From a virus: a stretch of DNA of 36,891 bases. The translations under genes and the position numbers were made by a program. Location of the stretch: positions 1 to 36,891 of IMG/VR virus record IMGVR_UViG_3300030104_005397; one strand, 5' to 3'. The notes under the pieces are model-generated. The model was not told the DNA's origin. It was given only the letters and a program-made list of their open reading frames with translations, and did not search any database. The first letter of the stretch is position 1, and every line of letters begins with the position of its first letter. Below are positions 1 through 8,384 of the stretch, in pieces.

Positions 1-225
1 TTCTGTGTAGTGAACTGCTTGTTCTCTTACGCATTGCCAATACTTACTAGCATTCGTAGGAAATGAAGCATCATTTAGTACACTAAACCTAGCCTCAGTT
101 GGTGTTCTCCAATACTGTCGCTTTACTAAACCTTCATCTAGTTCAGGTTGTAGTTTTGCTAATTGTTTTTGCAGATCTGATTTTACTAAAGGGTGTACGT
201 TTTTTAATTTTGCTATCTCGTTCAT
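1..225 (-). CDS. Conserved phage protein, C-terminus cut off by window edge
   Basis: An open frame starts at the ATG at 225 and runs off the left edge after 75 codons without a stop. The start overlaps the stop of the upstream 84-aa gene (ATGA), which supports it. The visible part is mostly helical-looking, with the motif WRTPTEARFS followed by a segment containing KYWQCVREQ. I recall this type of sequence from marine phage genomes, near the tail-fibre genes and the small basic proteins, but know no function. It belongs to the late operon, downstream of the fibres. The missing part cannot be judged. Confidence 0.75.
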   Translation of the reverse strand, partial: MNEIAKLKNVHPLVKSDLQKQLAKLQPELDEGLVKRQYWRTPTEARFSVLNDASFPTNASKYWQCVREQAVHYTE

Positions 226-476
226 GATGGTAATGTTTCCTTACTAGGTTTTATTCTTTCGTCATCTTCCCAACTTGCTAGTAGATTATCCATAAAATTA
301 TCATAGATTGTTTGAGCTGCACTCTGTGTAATAGAAGTCAAACTGTTTCTTGTAAGCCATGCTGCACCTGCAGAAGTATCCTCTACTACTACAATGTTTT
401 GAAATTGTACAGGGTTTACACCATTAGATCTATCTGTTGCAGTTATTTCATCAATCTTTCCTTCTGCGTATAACAT
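222..476 (-). CDS. Small hypothetical protein (84 aa), late operon
   Basis: An 84-residue protein between the kelch-type fibre gene and the truncated last gene. It overlaps the latter by 4 bases (ATGA), so the two are probably translationally coupled. The sequence starts MLYAEGKIDEITATDRSNG and has an acidic segment DDERIKPSKE near the end. No domain is recognised. Its position behind the fibre genes suggests a tail-associated accessory or chaperone role, which is inference from context only. Confidence 0.7.
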   Translation of the reverse strand: MLYAEGKIDEITATDRSNGVNPVQFQNIVVVEDTSAGAAWLTRNSLTSITQSAAQTIYDNFMDNLLASWEDDERIKPSKETLPS

Positions 477-484
477 AATAACTC

Positions 485-1504
485 CTATGATGCTCTTTGG
501 TATGTTTGTATTAATGCTTGTCCTGTGCCATCAGTAGCATCTCTTTCTAACCCACCTACAACAAAACCTGTTCTTGCAGAACCAACGTGACAACCATGAC
601 TTTGTAATCCTACATTTGTATTTAAATTTGTGTCTGATGCCCAATTAGTTCCATCAAAAGTTTCTGTAGTATTCAAAGTAATATAACTACTACCATGGGC
701 GCTTGTACCACCTTGTGTCCACGCTCTTGTAGATGTGCCAAATCCTGAGTTGTATCTTCTTGCAGTACCCATGTTGTTACCAGCTTCCCATGTAGTACCA
801 TTCCATTTTTGTGTGCCATTAGTATGTGCTGGACCACTTACGTTACCACCAAAAATTAACCCTGCTGCTGAAGTACCAGCACCACCAGCATTACCCTCAA
901 TACCTATATCTAAATCATTTGTAGCAGTATGAGCTGTCCACGCACTACCATTAAACTCCTCTGAATTTGTAATAAAGGTTGCTGCATCTCCACCAAATTT
1001 CTTGCCACCACACCACATAGCTGCTGATTGTGTACCAAATACTGTAGGACCATAAGAACCTACTTTCATATTGTTACTTGTTGCTGTTGTCCAAGTGTTT
1101 GCGCTACCACCAGTACCCTGATACAACTCTGTTGTTTGTGATTCATCTCCACTTATAAATCCACCACAATCTAATGCCAATGCAAAAGTACCACATCCAC
1201 CTGAAGAATCTCTAGCACCACTCATACTTGCTTTGGCTGCCCAACTATTGCCATCATGGTATTTTGTTGTTGCTACTTGTGAACTACCATTATATCCACC
1301 CATTACAAAGGCAGCTCCTGCTGTTCCTGCAGATGTAGATTGTTGTCTTGCTTCTCCAAAATCATCATCATTAGTCCAGGTCAATGCAGAGTAACCAGCA
1401 AACTCTAAAGCATTAATTTTTTCTATGTTTGCATCTGTCAAAGTATTTACTTTTTCAATACTTGTTATTGCTATACTACTTAGTTTGTCTATCTGATTAG
1501 CCAT
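485..1504 (-). CDS. Kelch-repeat tail fibre / receptor-binding protein
   Basis: The protein has 339 residues. The first 40 or so form a short heptad-like leader (IDKLSSIAITSIEKVNTLTDANIEKI in part), which may be a trimeric coiled coil attaching to the tail. The rest holds about six degenerate repeats of roughly 45 residues. Each carries a hydrophobic-GG step (VMGG, DCGG, WCGG, IFGG, TQGG, VVGG) followed by a segment ending in W, as in kelch/galactose-oxidase beta-propeller blades. Such propellers usually bind surface glycans or proteins. The start codon shares a base with the stop of the upstream fibre gene (TAATG), so the two fibre genes are probably coupled and assemble together. The receptor-binding role is inferred. 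Confidence 0.75.
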   Translation of the reverse strand: MANQIDKLSSIAITSIEKVNTLTDANIEKINALEFAGYSALTWTNDDDFGEARQQSTSAGTAGAAFVMGGYNGSSQVATTKYHDGNSWAAKASMSGARDSSGGCGTFALALDCGGFISGDESQTTELYQGTGGSANTWTTATSNNMKVGSYGPTVFGTQSAAMWCGGKKFGGDAATFITNSEEFNGSAWTAHTATNDLDIGIEGNAGGAGTSAAGLIFGGNVSGPAHTNGTQKWNGTTWEAGNNMGTARRYNSGFGTSTRAWTQGGTSAHGSSYITLNTTETFDGTNWASDTNLNTNVGLQSHGCHVGSARTGFVVGGLERDATDGTGQALIQTYQRAS

Positions 1505-3264
1505 TATGCTCGTTCTATTACTGTTAAGTCAGGGTTAATAAATGCACTTCTTTGTCCTATAGCAACTCCCATAAGTTGCACAAAGTCTCCATCATCACTC
1601 GGTGCAGTTGTTGTTAAAGTGCCTGGAGTTTCAGAAACAAATAAATCATCTCCAATAGTCATATTACCACCAAAACCACCATCATCTCTGTAAACACCAT
1701 GTGTCAAAACTCTAACAGAACTACCTGCACTACCTTGTGCTTCGATTGCTATACCTATTGCAGGTAATTTAGCATTATCATTTGCATCTGCTCTACCGAC
1801 TCTACCAGTTGTAGTGCTTACATATACTGCATCAAACTGGGTAATTGCTTCTGCTGCTAAAAATTCTATAACTATTCCTTGGACAGTATTATCTGTACCT
1901 GGAGTACCAGCACTTGATGCAAACTCCATATGTTTACTATCAGATAAAACAACACCACCTGCAGTAATTATTCCTGTAGTAGTATCGTCTGCATCATTTT
2001 TTAAAAATGCGTCATCAACATTCAAAGTGTTTGTGGATAAACTAATGTTTGTTCCTGCTACAAGTGCAGTTTTAGAAATTGCAATAGCAGCACTAGCGTT
2101 TACATCTGCATCAACTATAACTCCAGATCCTATAGCAACAGTTCCATCATTAGCCATAGTAGCATCACCTGATAAACTAGCTGCAGTAAATCCAGTTCCA
2201 TCACCTATAAGAATTTGTGTGTCAGCAACTGCTTTTGCTGAAAGAACACCAGAACTATTTGCATCTCTAACAATAACAGTATTAGCTGCAGCATTGGCTA
2301 TCTTTGCAAGAGTTACATTAGCATCAGTAATATTATCAGTAACAACAGCATTGTCTGCTAATTTTGCACTTGTAACTGCATCTGCTGCTAACTCTGCTGT
2401 TACGATACCACCATCTTTAATTGTTATAGTACCACTAGATGCAGCAAAGTTATCAGAACTAAATTGAGCAATACCCTTAGCAGACGTACTTGCATCACTT
2501 CCTGTTATAGTTATTGTAGTGCCTGAACCTGAAGTATCAATTCCTGTTCCACCTGTAAGTGTAAACCCAGCAGTTCCAGATGCAACACTTAATGCTCCAC
2601 CACTATCTCCTGTTAAAGATACTGCTGTTATGTCTCCTACAGAGGCTGCAACATATGTGCTTATATCTGAGGCAGGGATTGTTTTCATTGTCCCTCCATC
2701 ATTAACAACAAAGCCATCACTATCTGCTATTGTGATTGATCCACCTACAGATGTACCACCATCCAACAAGTTTAGTTCTGATGCTGTAGCAGTAACTCCA
2801 TCAAGAATATTTAGTTCTGCTGCTGTAGATGAAACAGCTGTACTGCCTAGAACTAACTGCCCATCAGGGACAACTATTCTAGCTGCACCATTAAGGATAA
2901 GGTCATCTGCTGACGCATCCCATGTCATGTTAGCAGAAGCAGTTTCCCCATAAAAAATTACATCAAATCCTACGTCATCTTCACCAACAGTTAAAGTATC
3001 TGTTAGTGTTAGTTTAGATACGTTTATACTATCTGCTGCTTTCAACCAACGTACACTATCACCAAATGTAATTTTTACATCCATTGGTATGTGTGCTGCA
3101 TTTGAAGTAGTTATTTCCCATTTACCATTTGGATCTGTTTGTACAGCAGCTCCTGCTGTAGTACCACTTGACTGGTCATCTGCACTTACATAACCTTGTA
3201 CAGTTGCTCCTGATATTGGACCACCTGCAGCATTAAATACAAACCCTGTTAACGTCATTGCCAT
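1504..3264 (-). CDS. Long tail fibre with N-terminal Ig-like domain
   Basis: The protein has 586 residues and is rich in Ala, Thr, Ser, Gly and Asp. Residues 1-60 look like a carboxypeptidase-regulatory/Ig-like beta sandwich (LTGFVFNAAGGPISGATVQGY, then a DPNGKW turn). The middle has short repeats of the type TAAELNILDG / TASELNLLDG and runs of ADA-TSAKLA, the pattern of trimeric phage fibre shafts. The last 140 residues form a globular beta-rich tip or cap. It lies between the nuclease-like gene and the kelch fibre and shares TAATG with the latter. It probably forms the shaft that carries the receptor-binding domain. Family type is clear, exact role inferred. Confidence 0.8.
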   Translation of the reverse strand: MAMTLTGFVFNAAGGPISGATVQGYVSADDQSSGTTAGAAVQTDPNGKWEITTSNAAHIPMDVKITFGDSVRWLKAADSINVSKLTLTDTLTVGEDDVGFDVIFYGETASANMTWDASADDLILNGAARIVVPDGQLVLGSTAVSSTAAELNILDGVTATASELNLLDGGTSVGGSITIADSDGFVVNDGGTMKTIPASDISTYVAASVGDITAVSLTGDSGGALSVASGTAGFTLTGGTGIDTSGSGTTITITGSDASTSAKGIAQFSSDNFAASSGTITIKDGGIVTAELAADAVTSAKLADNAVVTDNITDANVTLAKIANAAANTVIVRDANSSGVLSAKAVADTQILIGDGTGFTAASLSGDATMANDGTVAIGSGVIVDADVNASAAIAISKTALVAGTNISLSTNTLNVDDAFLKNDADDTTTGIITAGGVVLSDSKHMEFASSAGTPGTDNTVQGIVIEFLAAEAITQFDAVYVSTTTGRVGRADANDNAKLPAIGIAIEAQGSAGSSVRVLTHGVYRDDGGFGGNMTIGDDLFVSETPGTLTTTAPSDDGDFVQLMGVAIGQRSAFINPDLTVIERA

Positions 3265-3267
3265 AAT

Positions 3268-3663
3268 TTATCTTCCAGCTCTTGATCTATCTATACCAGC
3301 TAGAGCATCACCTACTATTCTTCTTGCATCATCTATCAAATCATCTTCATCAATGAATATAAGATTGATGCCTTCTGCTGCCAGAAATGCTCTTGTCAAT
3401 ATGTCAGACTGTCTTACAGCTGCTCCTTTCTCGTAGTGATAATACACTCCTTGAACATTTATTGCTATATTTGGTGGATTAAAGATCAAAAAATCTATAA
3501 CCCTACCACCTTTATCTAATCTGCCTCCTGCTAGCTGAGACTGATATTGAAAATCTATATCAGGCTTCAACCCTAATTTTAGCAGAGCCTGCCAACAAAG
3601 ATACTCTGGTCCACTTCCTACCCACCATTCAGGTGTTGGTATTTCTACTATCCTCTCTGCCAT
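3268..3663 (-). CDS. PD-(D/E)XK nuclease-like protein with altered active site
   Basis: The protein has 131 residues. The pattern SGPE (E20), then IDFLI (D57), then INVQGVYYHY (69-78), then RQSDILTRAFLAAEG and an LIFIDEDDL strand, follows the order of Vsr/DUF559-like PD-(D/E)XK nucleases. In active enzymes the second strand usually reads E-x-K/D/Q. Here the first position is Asn69, with Gln71 two residues on, so the metal-binding Glu appears to be missing. It sits between two tail genes, one base from the large tail protein (TAATG) and 3 bases from the fibre, so a structural or virion role is likely. Alternatively it may be a degenerate nuclease that acts on entering DNA. Confidence 0.6.
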   Translation of the reverse strand: MAERIVEIPTPEWWVGSGPEYLCWQALLKLGLKPDIDFQYQSQLAGGRLDKGGRVIDFLIFNPPNIAINVQGVYYHYEKGAAVRQSDILTRAFLAAEGINLIFIDEDDLIDDARRIVGDALAGIDRSRAGR

Positions 3664-5585
3664 TATAACTCAACTAACTGTAATTGCATCTGTCCCCTTT
3701 CATCTAAACCAGTATACTCAAAGCCAGATGCTGCTATTAAGTCTACATTATAAGTCCTACTTGAATCATTGTCTTTATAAGTAAATGGTACTAACGTGTT
3801 AGTATTTATAACAGTTGTTATGTTATCTATTTGTTCTTTTACAGATTTCCCAGCAAATGTTTTAGATGCGTCTATATTGACACTAAAACCAAACTTTGGG
3901 GGAATTTTTTCCCTAAATCTTAGTTCTATCAAGTTTAAATCAGGACTGCTTGCTATGTTGTTACTAGACATAGTAACCCTAAACTTTATTGAAGAAAAGT
4001 CTACACCTGCACCAGATCCAAAGCTGTAAGTTGTAACTCCATTTGTTGTAATAGTTCCCATACTTGTATACGATACATTAAAATCTGTAGCATATTCTAT
4101 TTGAATGTTAACATTGGTAGAACAGTTACTTGTGATAGCTCGTAATGATATAGCAGTCTTGTTATTTGCAGCATCTCCTCCATCAAAGAATGGTGTTTCC
4201 ATAGTTCCCCCACCAGTATCGTATTCAAAATCTTCTATTTGATCTGGGTTTATAATATCTGTTTGCAGTTTTATCCAGTACACAACACTACCAAAACCAA
4301 ACCACAATCTGTATTTGCTATATGCAGAACCTACATGCCCTGATGTAAGTGGCAAAGTGTCCTCCCCTGCCCATATTACTTCCCATGCAGTTTCATTCCA
4401 TCCTAATACTGCTGCTTTACCTCTTCCAGAAACAACTGGTGATGTTCCACCAATACCTGATGACTGCCTACCAGTTGCATGACCAGAATATTCTTGTGTA
4501 ACAGCTCCATTTAAAAATACAAGTAAATCATTATGAGTACCTATAAGTTTTGTTATTTCCCCAGAATATCCTGATGGCAATCCATGGTCTCTATCAAAGC
4601 CAACCAAACTCACAACTGCTGTATTTGAGCCTGTTTGGTATCTATACAAAGCATTACCTGCTGGGAAATATATTGAGTCTCTCCAAACTATAGCACCCTT
4701 ACCACCTGCTTGATGGAAAGGTACACGAAGTTCTGTTTCTTCCCATCTATTATTTGTTTCATCATATGCCCATAATCCCAACTTAGTTGTTGCATATATG
4801 ATAGGACTACCAGCTGCATCTCGATATACCAATAAACCAGTTACTGAATCCTCTGGTAATGGTAGTCGTGCTTTTGGAGTAGCAAGTTGAGTTGGTCCTA
4901 ATGCCCATTGTAATAATGTTCCATCTTTCTTTATACCCCACAATTGTCCATGCCATATTGTAAAGAATGCCACTTTATTTTTTACATCATCTGAAGCGTT
5001 TGCATGAGAAAATGTACTACCATTTGTTGTATATGAATATCCTGAATCTCCCCTAGCAAATATTAAATAAGAAGCAGTAGCATCTGTAAAAACAATGGCT
5101 TCTTCAGTAGGGTTAGTAAGTGCAGCACCACCATTCAATGCTCCAGATCCCCAGTTATCACTTGCATTATTGTACATATAAACTTTGTTATCACCAAAGA
5201 TTGCATATATTTCTTCACTAGAAGCACCAGAACTTTGAAAGCCAATAATAGATATTATAGATCCTGATATTGTAGTACCACTTGATAAAGCAGAAGTTGC
5301 TGCATTTAGTTTTCTTGGTAGTAACAAATGACCTTTGTATCTAGTCTGACAAGTAGACCACCATACTCTGTCTATCGTGCCAGGATCTAATCCTCTTTCC
5401 CAACCTATACCACCTCTAAAATCATTCTGTGTAAGTATAGATGCTCTTGGATCTGCACCTCTTTGTGTGTCACCAATAGTAAACCTGGGTGCAGCAATAC
5501 TGACCAACGTCTTACGAACTGGTCCTGATATACGATACCTTTGACTATTTAGTAATATTTCATTCTTGCTAATTACTGATGCCAT
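3663..5585 (-). CDS. Large tail protein (tail hub/nozzle-like)
   Basis: The protein has 640 residues and is beta-rich throughout, with few charged helices. Repeated short motifs in residues 90-380 (SSEEIYAIFGDNKVYMYN, AIVFTDATASYLIFARG, LGLWAYDETNNRWEE, DSIYFPAGNALYRY) look like the blades of a beta-propeller. The C-terminal third has Ig-like beta-sandwich character (SIKFRVTMSSN, LNLIELRFRE). It is coupled through TAATG to both neighbours. I recall proteins of this general type from marine podovirus-like genomes. By size and position after the neck gene it may be the tail nozzle or hub. The exact role is inferred and no enzyme motif is visible. Confidence 0.6.
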   Translation of the reverse strand: MASVISKNEILLNSQRYRISGPVRKTLVSIAAPRFTIGDTQRGADPRASILTQNDFRGGIGWERGLDPGTIDRVWWSTCQTRYKGHLLLPRKLNAATSALSSGTTISGSIISIIGFQSSGASSEEIYAIFGDNKVYMYNNASDNWGSGALNGGAALTNPTEEAIVFTDATASYLIFARGDSGYSYTTNGSTFSHANASDDVKNKVAFFTIWHGQLWGIKKDGTLLQWALGPTQLATPKARLPLPEDSVTGLLVYRDAAGSPIIYATTKLGLWAYDETNNRWEETELRVPFHQAGGKGAIVWRDSIYFPAGNALYRYQTGSNTAVVSLVGFDRDHGLPSGYSGEITKLIGTHNDLLVFLNGAVTQEYSGHATGRQSSGIGGTSPVVSGRGKAAVLGWNETAWEVIWAGEDTLPLTSGHVGSAYSKYRLWFGFGSVVYWIKLQTDIINPDQIEDFEYDTGGGTMETPFFDGGDAANNKTAISLRAITSNCSTNVNIQIEYATDFNVSYTSMGTITTNGVTTYSFGSGAGVDFSSIKFRVTMSSNNIASSPDLNLIELRFREKIPPKFGFSVNIDASKTFAGKSVKEQIDNITTVINTNTLVPFTYKDNDSSRTYNVDLIAASGFEYTGLDERGQMQLQLVEL

Positions 5586-6859
5586 TAGTCCACCATCTTA
5601 GTACCAGGTTTTAACATTGGTAGTGATCGCTCAGATTGAGCTGCTACTCCTTCAAAATACGCAGCACGTCTATCGTTATCATCAGGATCAGTTACACTTC
5701 CCCTGGCTAAACTAAACAGCGCTTTACTTGTTGCTCTTGCACTTACAAGTGATGGATCTATCTCACAAGCAGTAGCATCTGTGCTAAGTAATGTTGGAAG
5801 TTTATATCCAACCATTCTTATTAAACTATAACCTACTTCTTTTCTTGCTTGTTCTGTAAGATAAATTTCTCTTGCTTCTCTATCTATCCTGTAAGAACCT
5901 GACCACAACCTGTTAAATAAAGCAGACTCTGTGTTGACTGCTTTGATGTCATTGATATGTATGTATCTTGCTTGAGGCGTACCTTCTGCAGTTTTAATAC
6001 CAACAGAAAGGATTGCACCATCTAATTCTGGGTTTGCTAAACTAACTCTGCAATATGTCCAAGTCCTAGCAGATACAGCAGGAATACTTAGTGTTTCCAT
6101 AATAGTAGGAGAACTTGCCAAGGTTGACGCATTACCTAAACATAAAGTGTAAGTACCAGCACTTATCGCAGTTGTTGATTTGAAGAAAAACTCTACTGCA
6201 TTCATACCTCGTAAGTCTGTACTGCTTATAGCCTGTGATGCTAGTACATCACCATCACTCAAAGAAGTAGTTGTTTCTATTCTTAACGCACCACTATGTG
6301 CTTTAAAATCTTCTGTATCAAGAGTAAGTGTTACATCAGCATCTTTGGTACCCCATACTACATTTGCATCTTGTATCTGTTCAGAATCGTAACGATACCT
6401 ATAATCTATTGCAGATACTGCAATCATATCTGATGGAATACTATACCTACTGTCACGTATGTGACCATGATTACTTATATCCTCGTCATGCACTAAACCT
6501 CTAGGTGTTCTTTGTATGATAGATTCGTTTATTAATTCATGTATTCTTGTAGGAGGAAACTCTGATCTCCAAAATTCATACGTGTCATTAGTCGCTGTGC
6601 TTGCAGAGGCAGCAGGAGTAAACGTAAAGGTACCTGTACTACTTGCGTAGTCTGTGACACGCCTTATAAGTCCATCATTTGTCCCTGAAGTAAATACTAA
6701 CCATCCACCATTGTACTCGTCATCTCCACCAATCAAAGTTGTGTCTAGCAATGTAGTCGTACTACCATTGCCAGTTGCAGAACTTGATGGTAACTGATCT
6801 AAGTTAGCAGCAACAGCTCTTCTTATTTGTTCTCTAGTTCTACTTTGTATAGCAGCCAC
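5585..6859 (-). CDS. Head-tail connector / tail-associated structural protein
   Basis: The protein has 424 residues. The N-terminus (TREQIRRAVAANLDQLPSS) is helical. It is followed by beta-rich parts with DDEYNGGWLVF and GLIRRVTDY, and by a middle beta-sandwich that looks like a carbohydrate-binding-module jelly roll (LTLDTEDFKAHSGALRIET, then VEFFFKS and TWTYCRVSLANPELDG). The C-terminal part is helical (YLTEQARKEVGYSLIRMVGY, later ALFSLARG). It precedes the large tail protein (TAATG) and follows a 113-residue gene. Position between head and tail genes suggests an adaptor or upper-tail protein. Not assigned to a named family. Confidence 0.55.
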   Translation of the reverse strand: MAAIQSRTREQIRRAVAANLDQLPSSSATGNGSTTTLLDTTLIGGDDEYNGGWLVFTSGTNDGLIRRVTDYASSTGTFTFTPAASASTATNDTYEFWRSEFPPTRIHELINESIIQRTPRGLVHDEDISNHGHIRDSRYSIPSDMIAVSAIDYRYRYDSEQIQDANVVWGTKDADVTLTLDTEDFKAHSGALRIETTTSLSDGDVLASQAISSTDLRGMNAVEFFFKSTTAISAGTYTLCLGNASTLASSPTIMETLSIPAVSARTWTYCRVSLANPELDGAILSVGIKTAEGTPQARYIHINDIKAVNTESALFNRLWSGSYRIDREAREIYLTEQARKEVGYSLIRMVGYKLPTLLSTDATACEIDPSLVSARATSKALFSLARGSVTDPDDNDRRAAYFEGVAAQSERSLPMLKPGTKMVD

Positions 6860-6865
6860 AATTAC

Positions 6866-7207
6866 CTACCTTGTGTTTCTTTTTTGTCTACGCCATTCGG
6901 CTATAGATTTCATTGCGCCTTTTAAATCATCTAGTTGTGCTTTAGAAACTTGTTTCGGTTGATTCTTTGCTTGTTGCTTTGCTTCTTTTTCTGCTATCTC
7001 TGTTTGTTTATGTAACAGTTCTTGAAGTTGACCACCAGTCAATCTACTTGCACCTGGTATATACACAGGTTTATTTTGTGGTCCAACATGAAAAGTCTCT
7101 TCTTCAGCAGATCCTAAAATCCTAGATACATCTTTAGAAGAACCAACCTGTTTCAAACCACGCCTTATACCTTCTGATACTGGTAAATATATTTGTCTCT
7201 TAGCCAT
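6866..7207 (-). CDS. Small basic virion-operon protein (113 aa)
   Basis: A 113-residue, Lys/Gln-rich protein. The N-terminal half has mixed character (QIYLPVSEGIRRGLKQV). The C-terminal half is a long polar helix, probably coiled coil (LQELLHKQTEIAEKEAKQQA, later LDDLKGAMKSIAEWRRQK). It starts 65 bases after the 248-residue decoration-like gene, with a C-run/G-run hairpin in the gap, and ends 6 bases before the connector gene. It could be a head-completion or internal protein. No family recognised. Confidence 0.6.
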   Translation of the reverse strand: MAKRQIYLPVSEGIRRGLKQVGSSKDVSRILGSAEEETFHVGPQNKPVYIPGASRLTGGQLQELLHKQTEIAEKEAKQQAKNQPKQVSKAQLDDLKGAMKSIAEWRRQKRNTR

Positions 7208-7227
7208 TTTAATTCCTCTATGTTGTA

Positions 7228-7260
7228 ACTAACACCCCCCCCTTAAAGGGGGGTGTTAGT
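7228..7260. repeat. CTAACA-C6 / G6-TGTTAG hairpin (copy of palindrome family)
   Basis: A 13-bp perfect inverted repeat, ACTAACACCCCCC against GGGGGGTGTTAGT, with a 7-nt loop CCTTAAA. It fills most of the gap between two virion genes. No U-tract follows it on the transcribed (minus) strand, so it is not a textbook terminator. It could be an attenuator, mRNA-stabilising structure or protein site. Relatives lie at 22,343-22,372 and 33,760-33,795. Confidence 0.85.
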
Positions 7261-7272
7261 AAGTTAAGTCTA

Positions 7273-8019
7273 TTAGTCTATGTTCAAGAAAGCTAAACAG
7301 TAATCTGTGTCGACAGCGTTAATACCCTGGCAAACACCGATTTCTTGTTCATTTTCATCTGTACCATCTCTGTCAAGTTTAATGAACGCTCCTGGTTGAC
7401 CACTATTACCTTCAAGTCTTAGTGGCTCACCTGAAACAGCTGCACCACCCATTAGAATTGATGCAAGTCCATTAGTTTGAACATAACCATATTCACTAGC
7501 TGCAAGACTTGTGGTTGTTACACCAACTGTTCTTGAAACAACTGTTGTTGGACTAACTACAACTTCGTTGTATGGGTTTTCTATCAAACCTGATAAAGTT
7601 GTGCTATCTAAAGCGTCAACTAACTTATCATTTTCATCTAGTGTCAATGTAAGTGTTGCACTAGCATCTGCAGCAGGGTGGCTCTTTATACGATAAATCT
7701 GACCTTCACCAGTTCCATCATTTGTGTAAAGATAACCATCTGAATACTGATTTGCAGTAGCAGCTGTGCCACCTAAAGTAACTGTTACTTCAGATGCTCC
7801 AGCAGCAGCAGCAGCAGTTACCAAGTCCATGTCATGGTTTGCAACCATTTGTTTAGAAGCTACTCCTTTACCTGCAGTAATTGCACCACTACCATTTTTG
7901 ACGTACTTAAACTTTCGACCATCTGGCAACTCTAGCACAGTTCCTAAAGCTCTTCGCTTGGCTGTGCTGGTTTCTTTTTCGTCACCAAACTTACCGAATA
8001 TTGTATGTGGAAAAGACAT
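7273..8019 (-). CDS. Capsid decoration / head-fibre-like protein
   Basis: The protein has 248 residues. It opens with SFPHTIFGKFGDEKE, followed by a strand pair LGTVLELPDGRKFKYVKNG. A beta-rich body has Ala/Thr-rich stretches and a motif DGYLYTNDGTGEGQIYRIKS. The C-terminal part (GYVQTNGLASILMGG, later GEPLRLEGN and QEIGVCQG) resembles the small barrel of phage decoration proteins, and the last 140 residues of the long fibre have a similar flavour. It lies between the capsid genes and the connector genes. Decoration or head-fibre function is inferred from position and composition. Confidence 0.55.
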   Translation of the reverse strand: MSFPHTIFGKFGDEKETSTAKRRALGTVLELPDGRKFKYVKNGSGAITAGKGVASKQMVANHDMDLVTAAAAAGASEVTVTLGGTAATANQYSDGYLYTNDGTGEGQIYRIKSHPAADASATLTLTLDENDKLVDALDSTTLSGLIENPYNEVVVSPTTVVSRTVGVTTTSLAASEYGYVQTNGLASILMGGAAVSGEPLRLEGNSGQPGAFIKLDRDGTDENEQEIGVCQGINAVDTDYCLAFLNID

Positions 8020-8046
8020 TTGAATACCTCTTTCTGTTTTTCCTAG

Positions 8047-8097
8047 TTAGCAGGCTATTAAGTCCTGCGATCGGTCGAAATTAAAGGCTCGTCCGAT
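8047..8097. other. Two small hairpins in an intergenic gap
   Basis: The gap between two head genes holds GCAGG...CCTGC (8,050-8,068 region) and GATCGG...CCGATC (8,070-8,096 region), 5 and 6 bp perfect stems. Neither is followed by a U-tract on the minus strand. They may be processing or attenuation structures, or incidental. Confidence 0.4.
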
Positions 8098-8099
8098 CA

Positions 8100-8354
8100 T
8101 TACACCTTATCGTCCAAAACAGCTTTGGCTTTATCAAGGGCAGCATTACTTGTTTTAGCAACAGGTTTACTCTCCTCTTTAACTTCAACTGTTTCTTCAG
8201 GAGGACTTTTGACAAATCCACGTTTCAAGTATACATCAACAAATGTTGCTGGCAAGTTTGGACACTCTACCCATTTCCCTGATGATGATTTTTTCCATAG
8301 GGATATTTTTTTCACTCCCCCTACTGACATACTCATTGTTGCGTCTCTAGCCAT
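8100..8354 (-). CDS. Small head-operon protein (84 aa)
   Basis: An 84-residue protein just downstream of the major capsid gene. The N-terminal half looks like a small beta fold (MSVGGVKKISLWKKSSSGKW, then ECPNLPATFVDVYLKRG). The C-terminal half is charged and disordered, ending in a helix rich in Lys and Ala. Capsid-neighbour genes of this size are often decoration or head-completion proteins, which is inference. No family recognised. Confidence 0.65.
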   Translation of the reverse strand: MARDATMSMSVGGVKKISLWKKSSSGKWVECPNLPATFVDVYLKRGFVKSPPEETVEVKEESKPVAKTSNAALDKAKAVLDDKV

Positions 8355-8384
8355 AAAAGCCTCCTGAATTATTTTTATTTTTTA

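Noticed and set aside
1814-2953. Long plus-strand frames opposite the tail fibre
   Set aside because: They mirror the repetitive fibre gene (Ala/Thr codons read backwards as Ser/Val/Pro). The minus strand has consistent RBS, coupling and recognisable fibre repeats.
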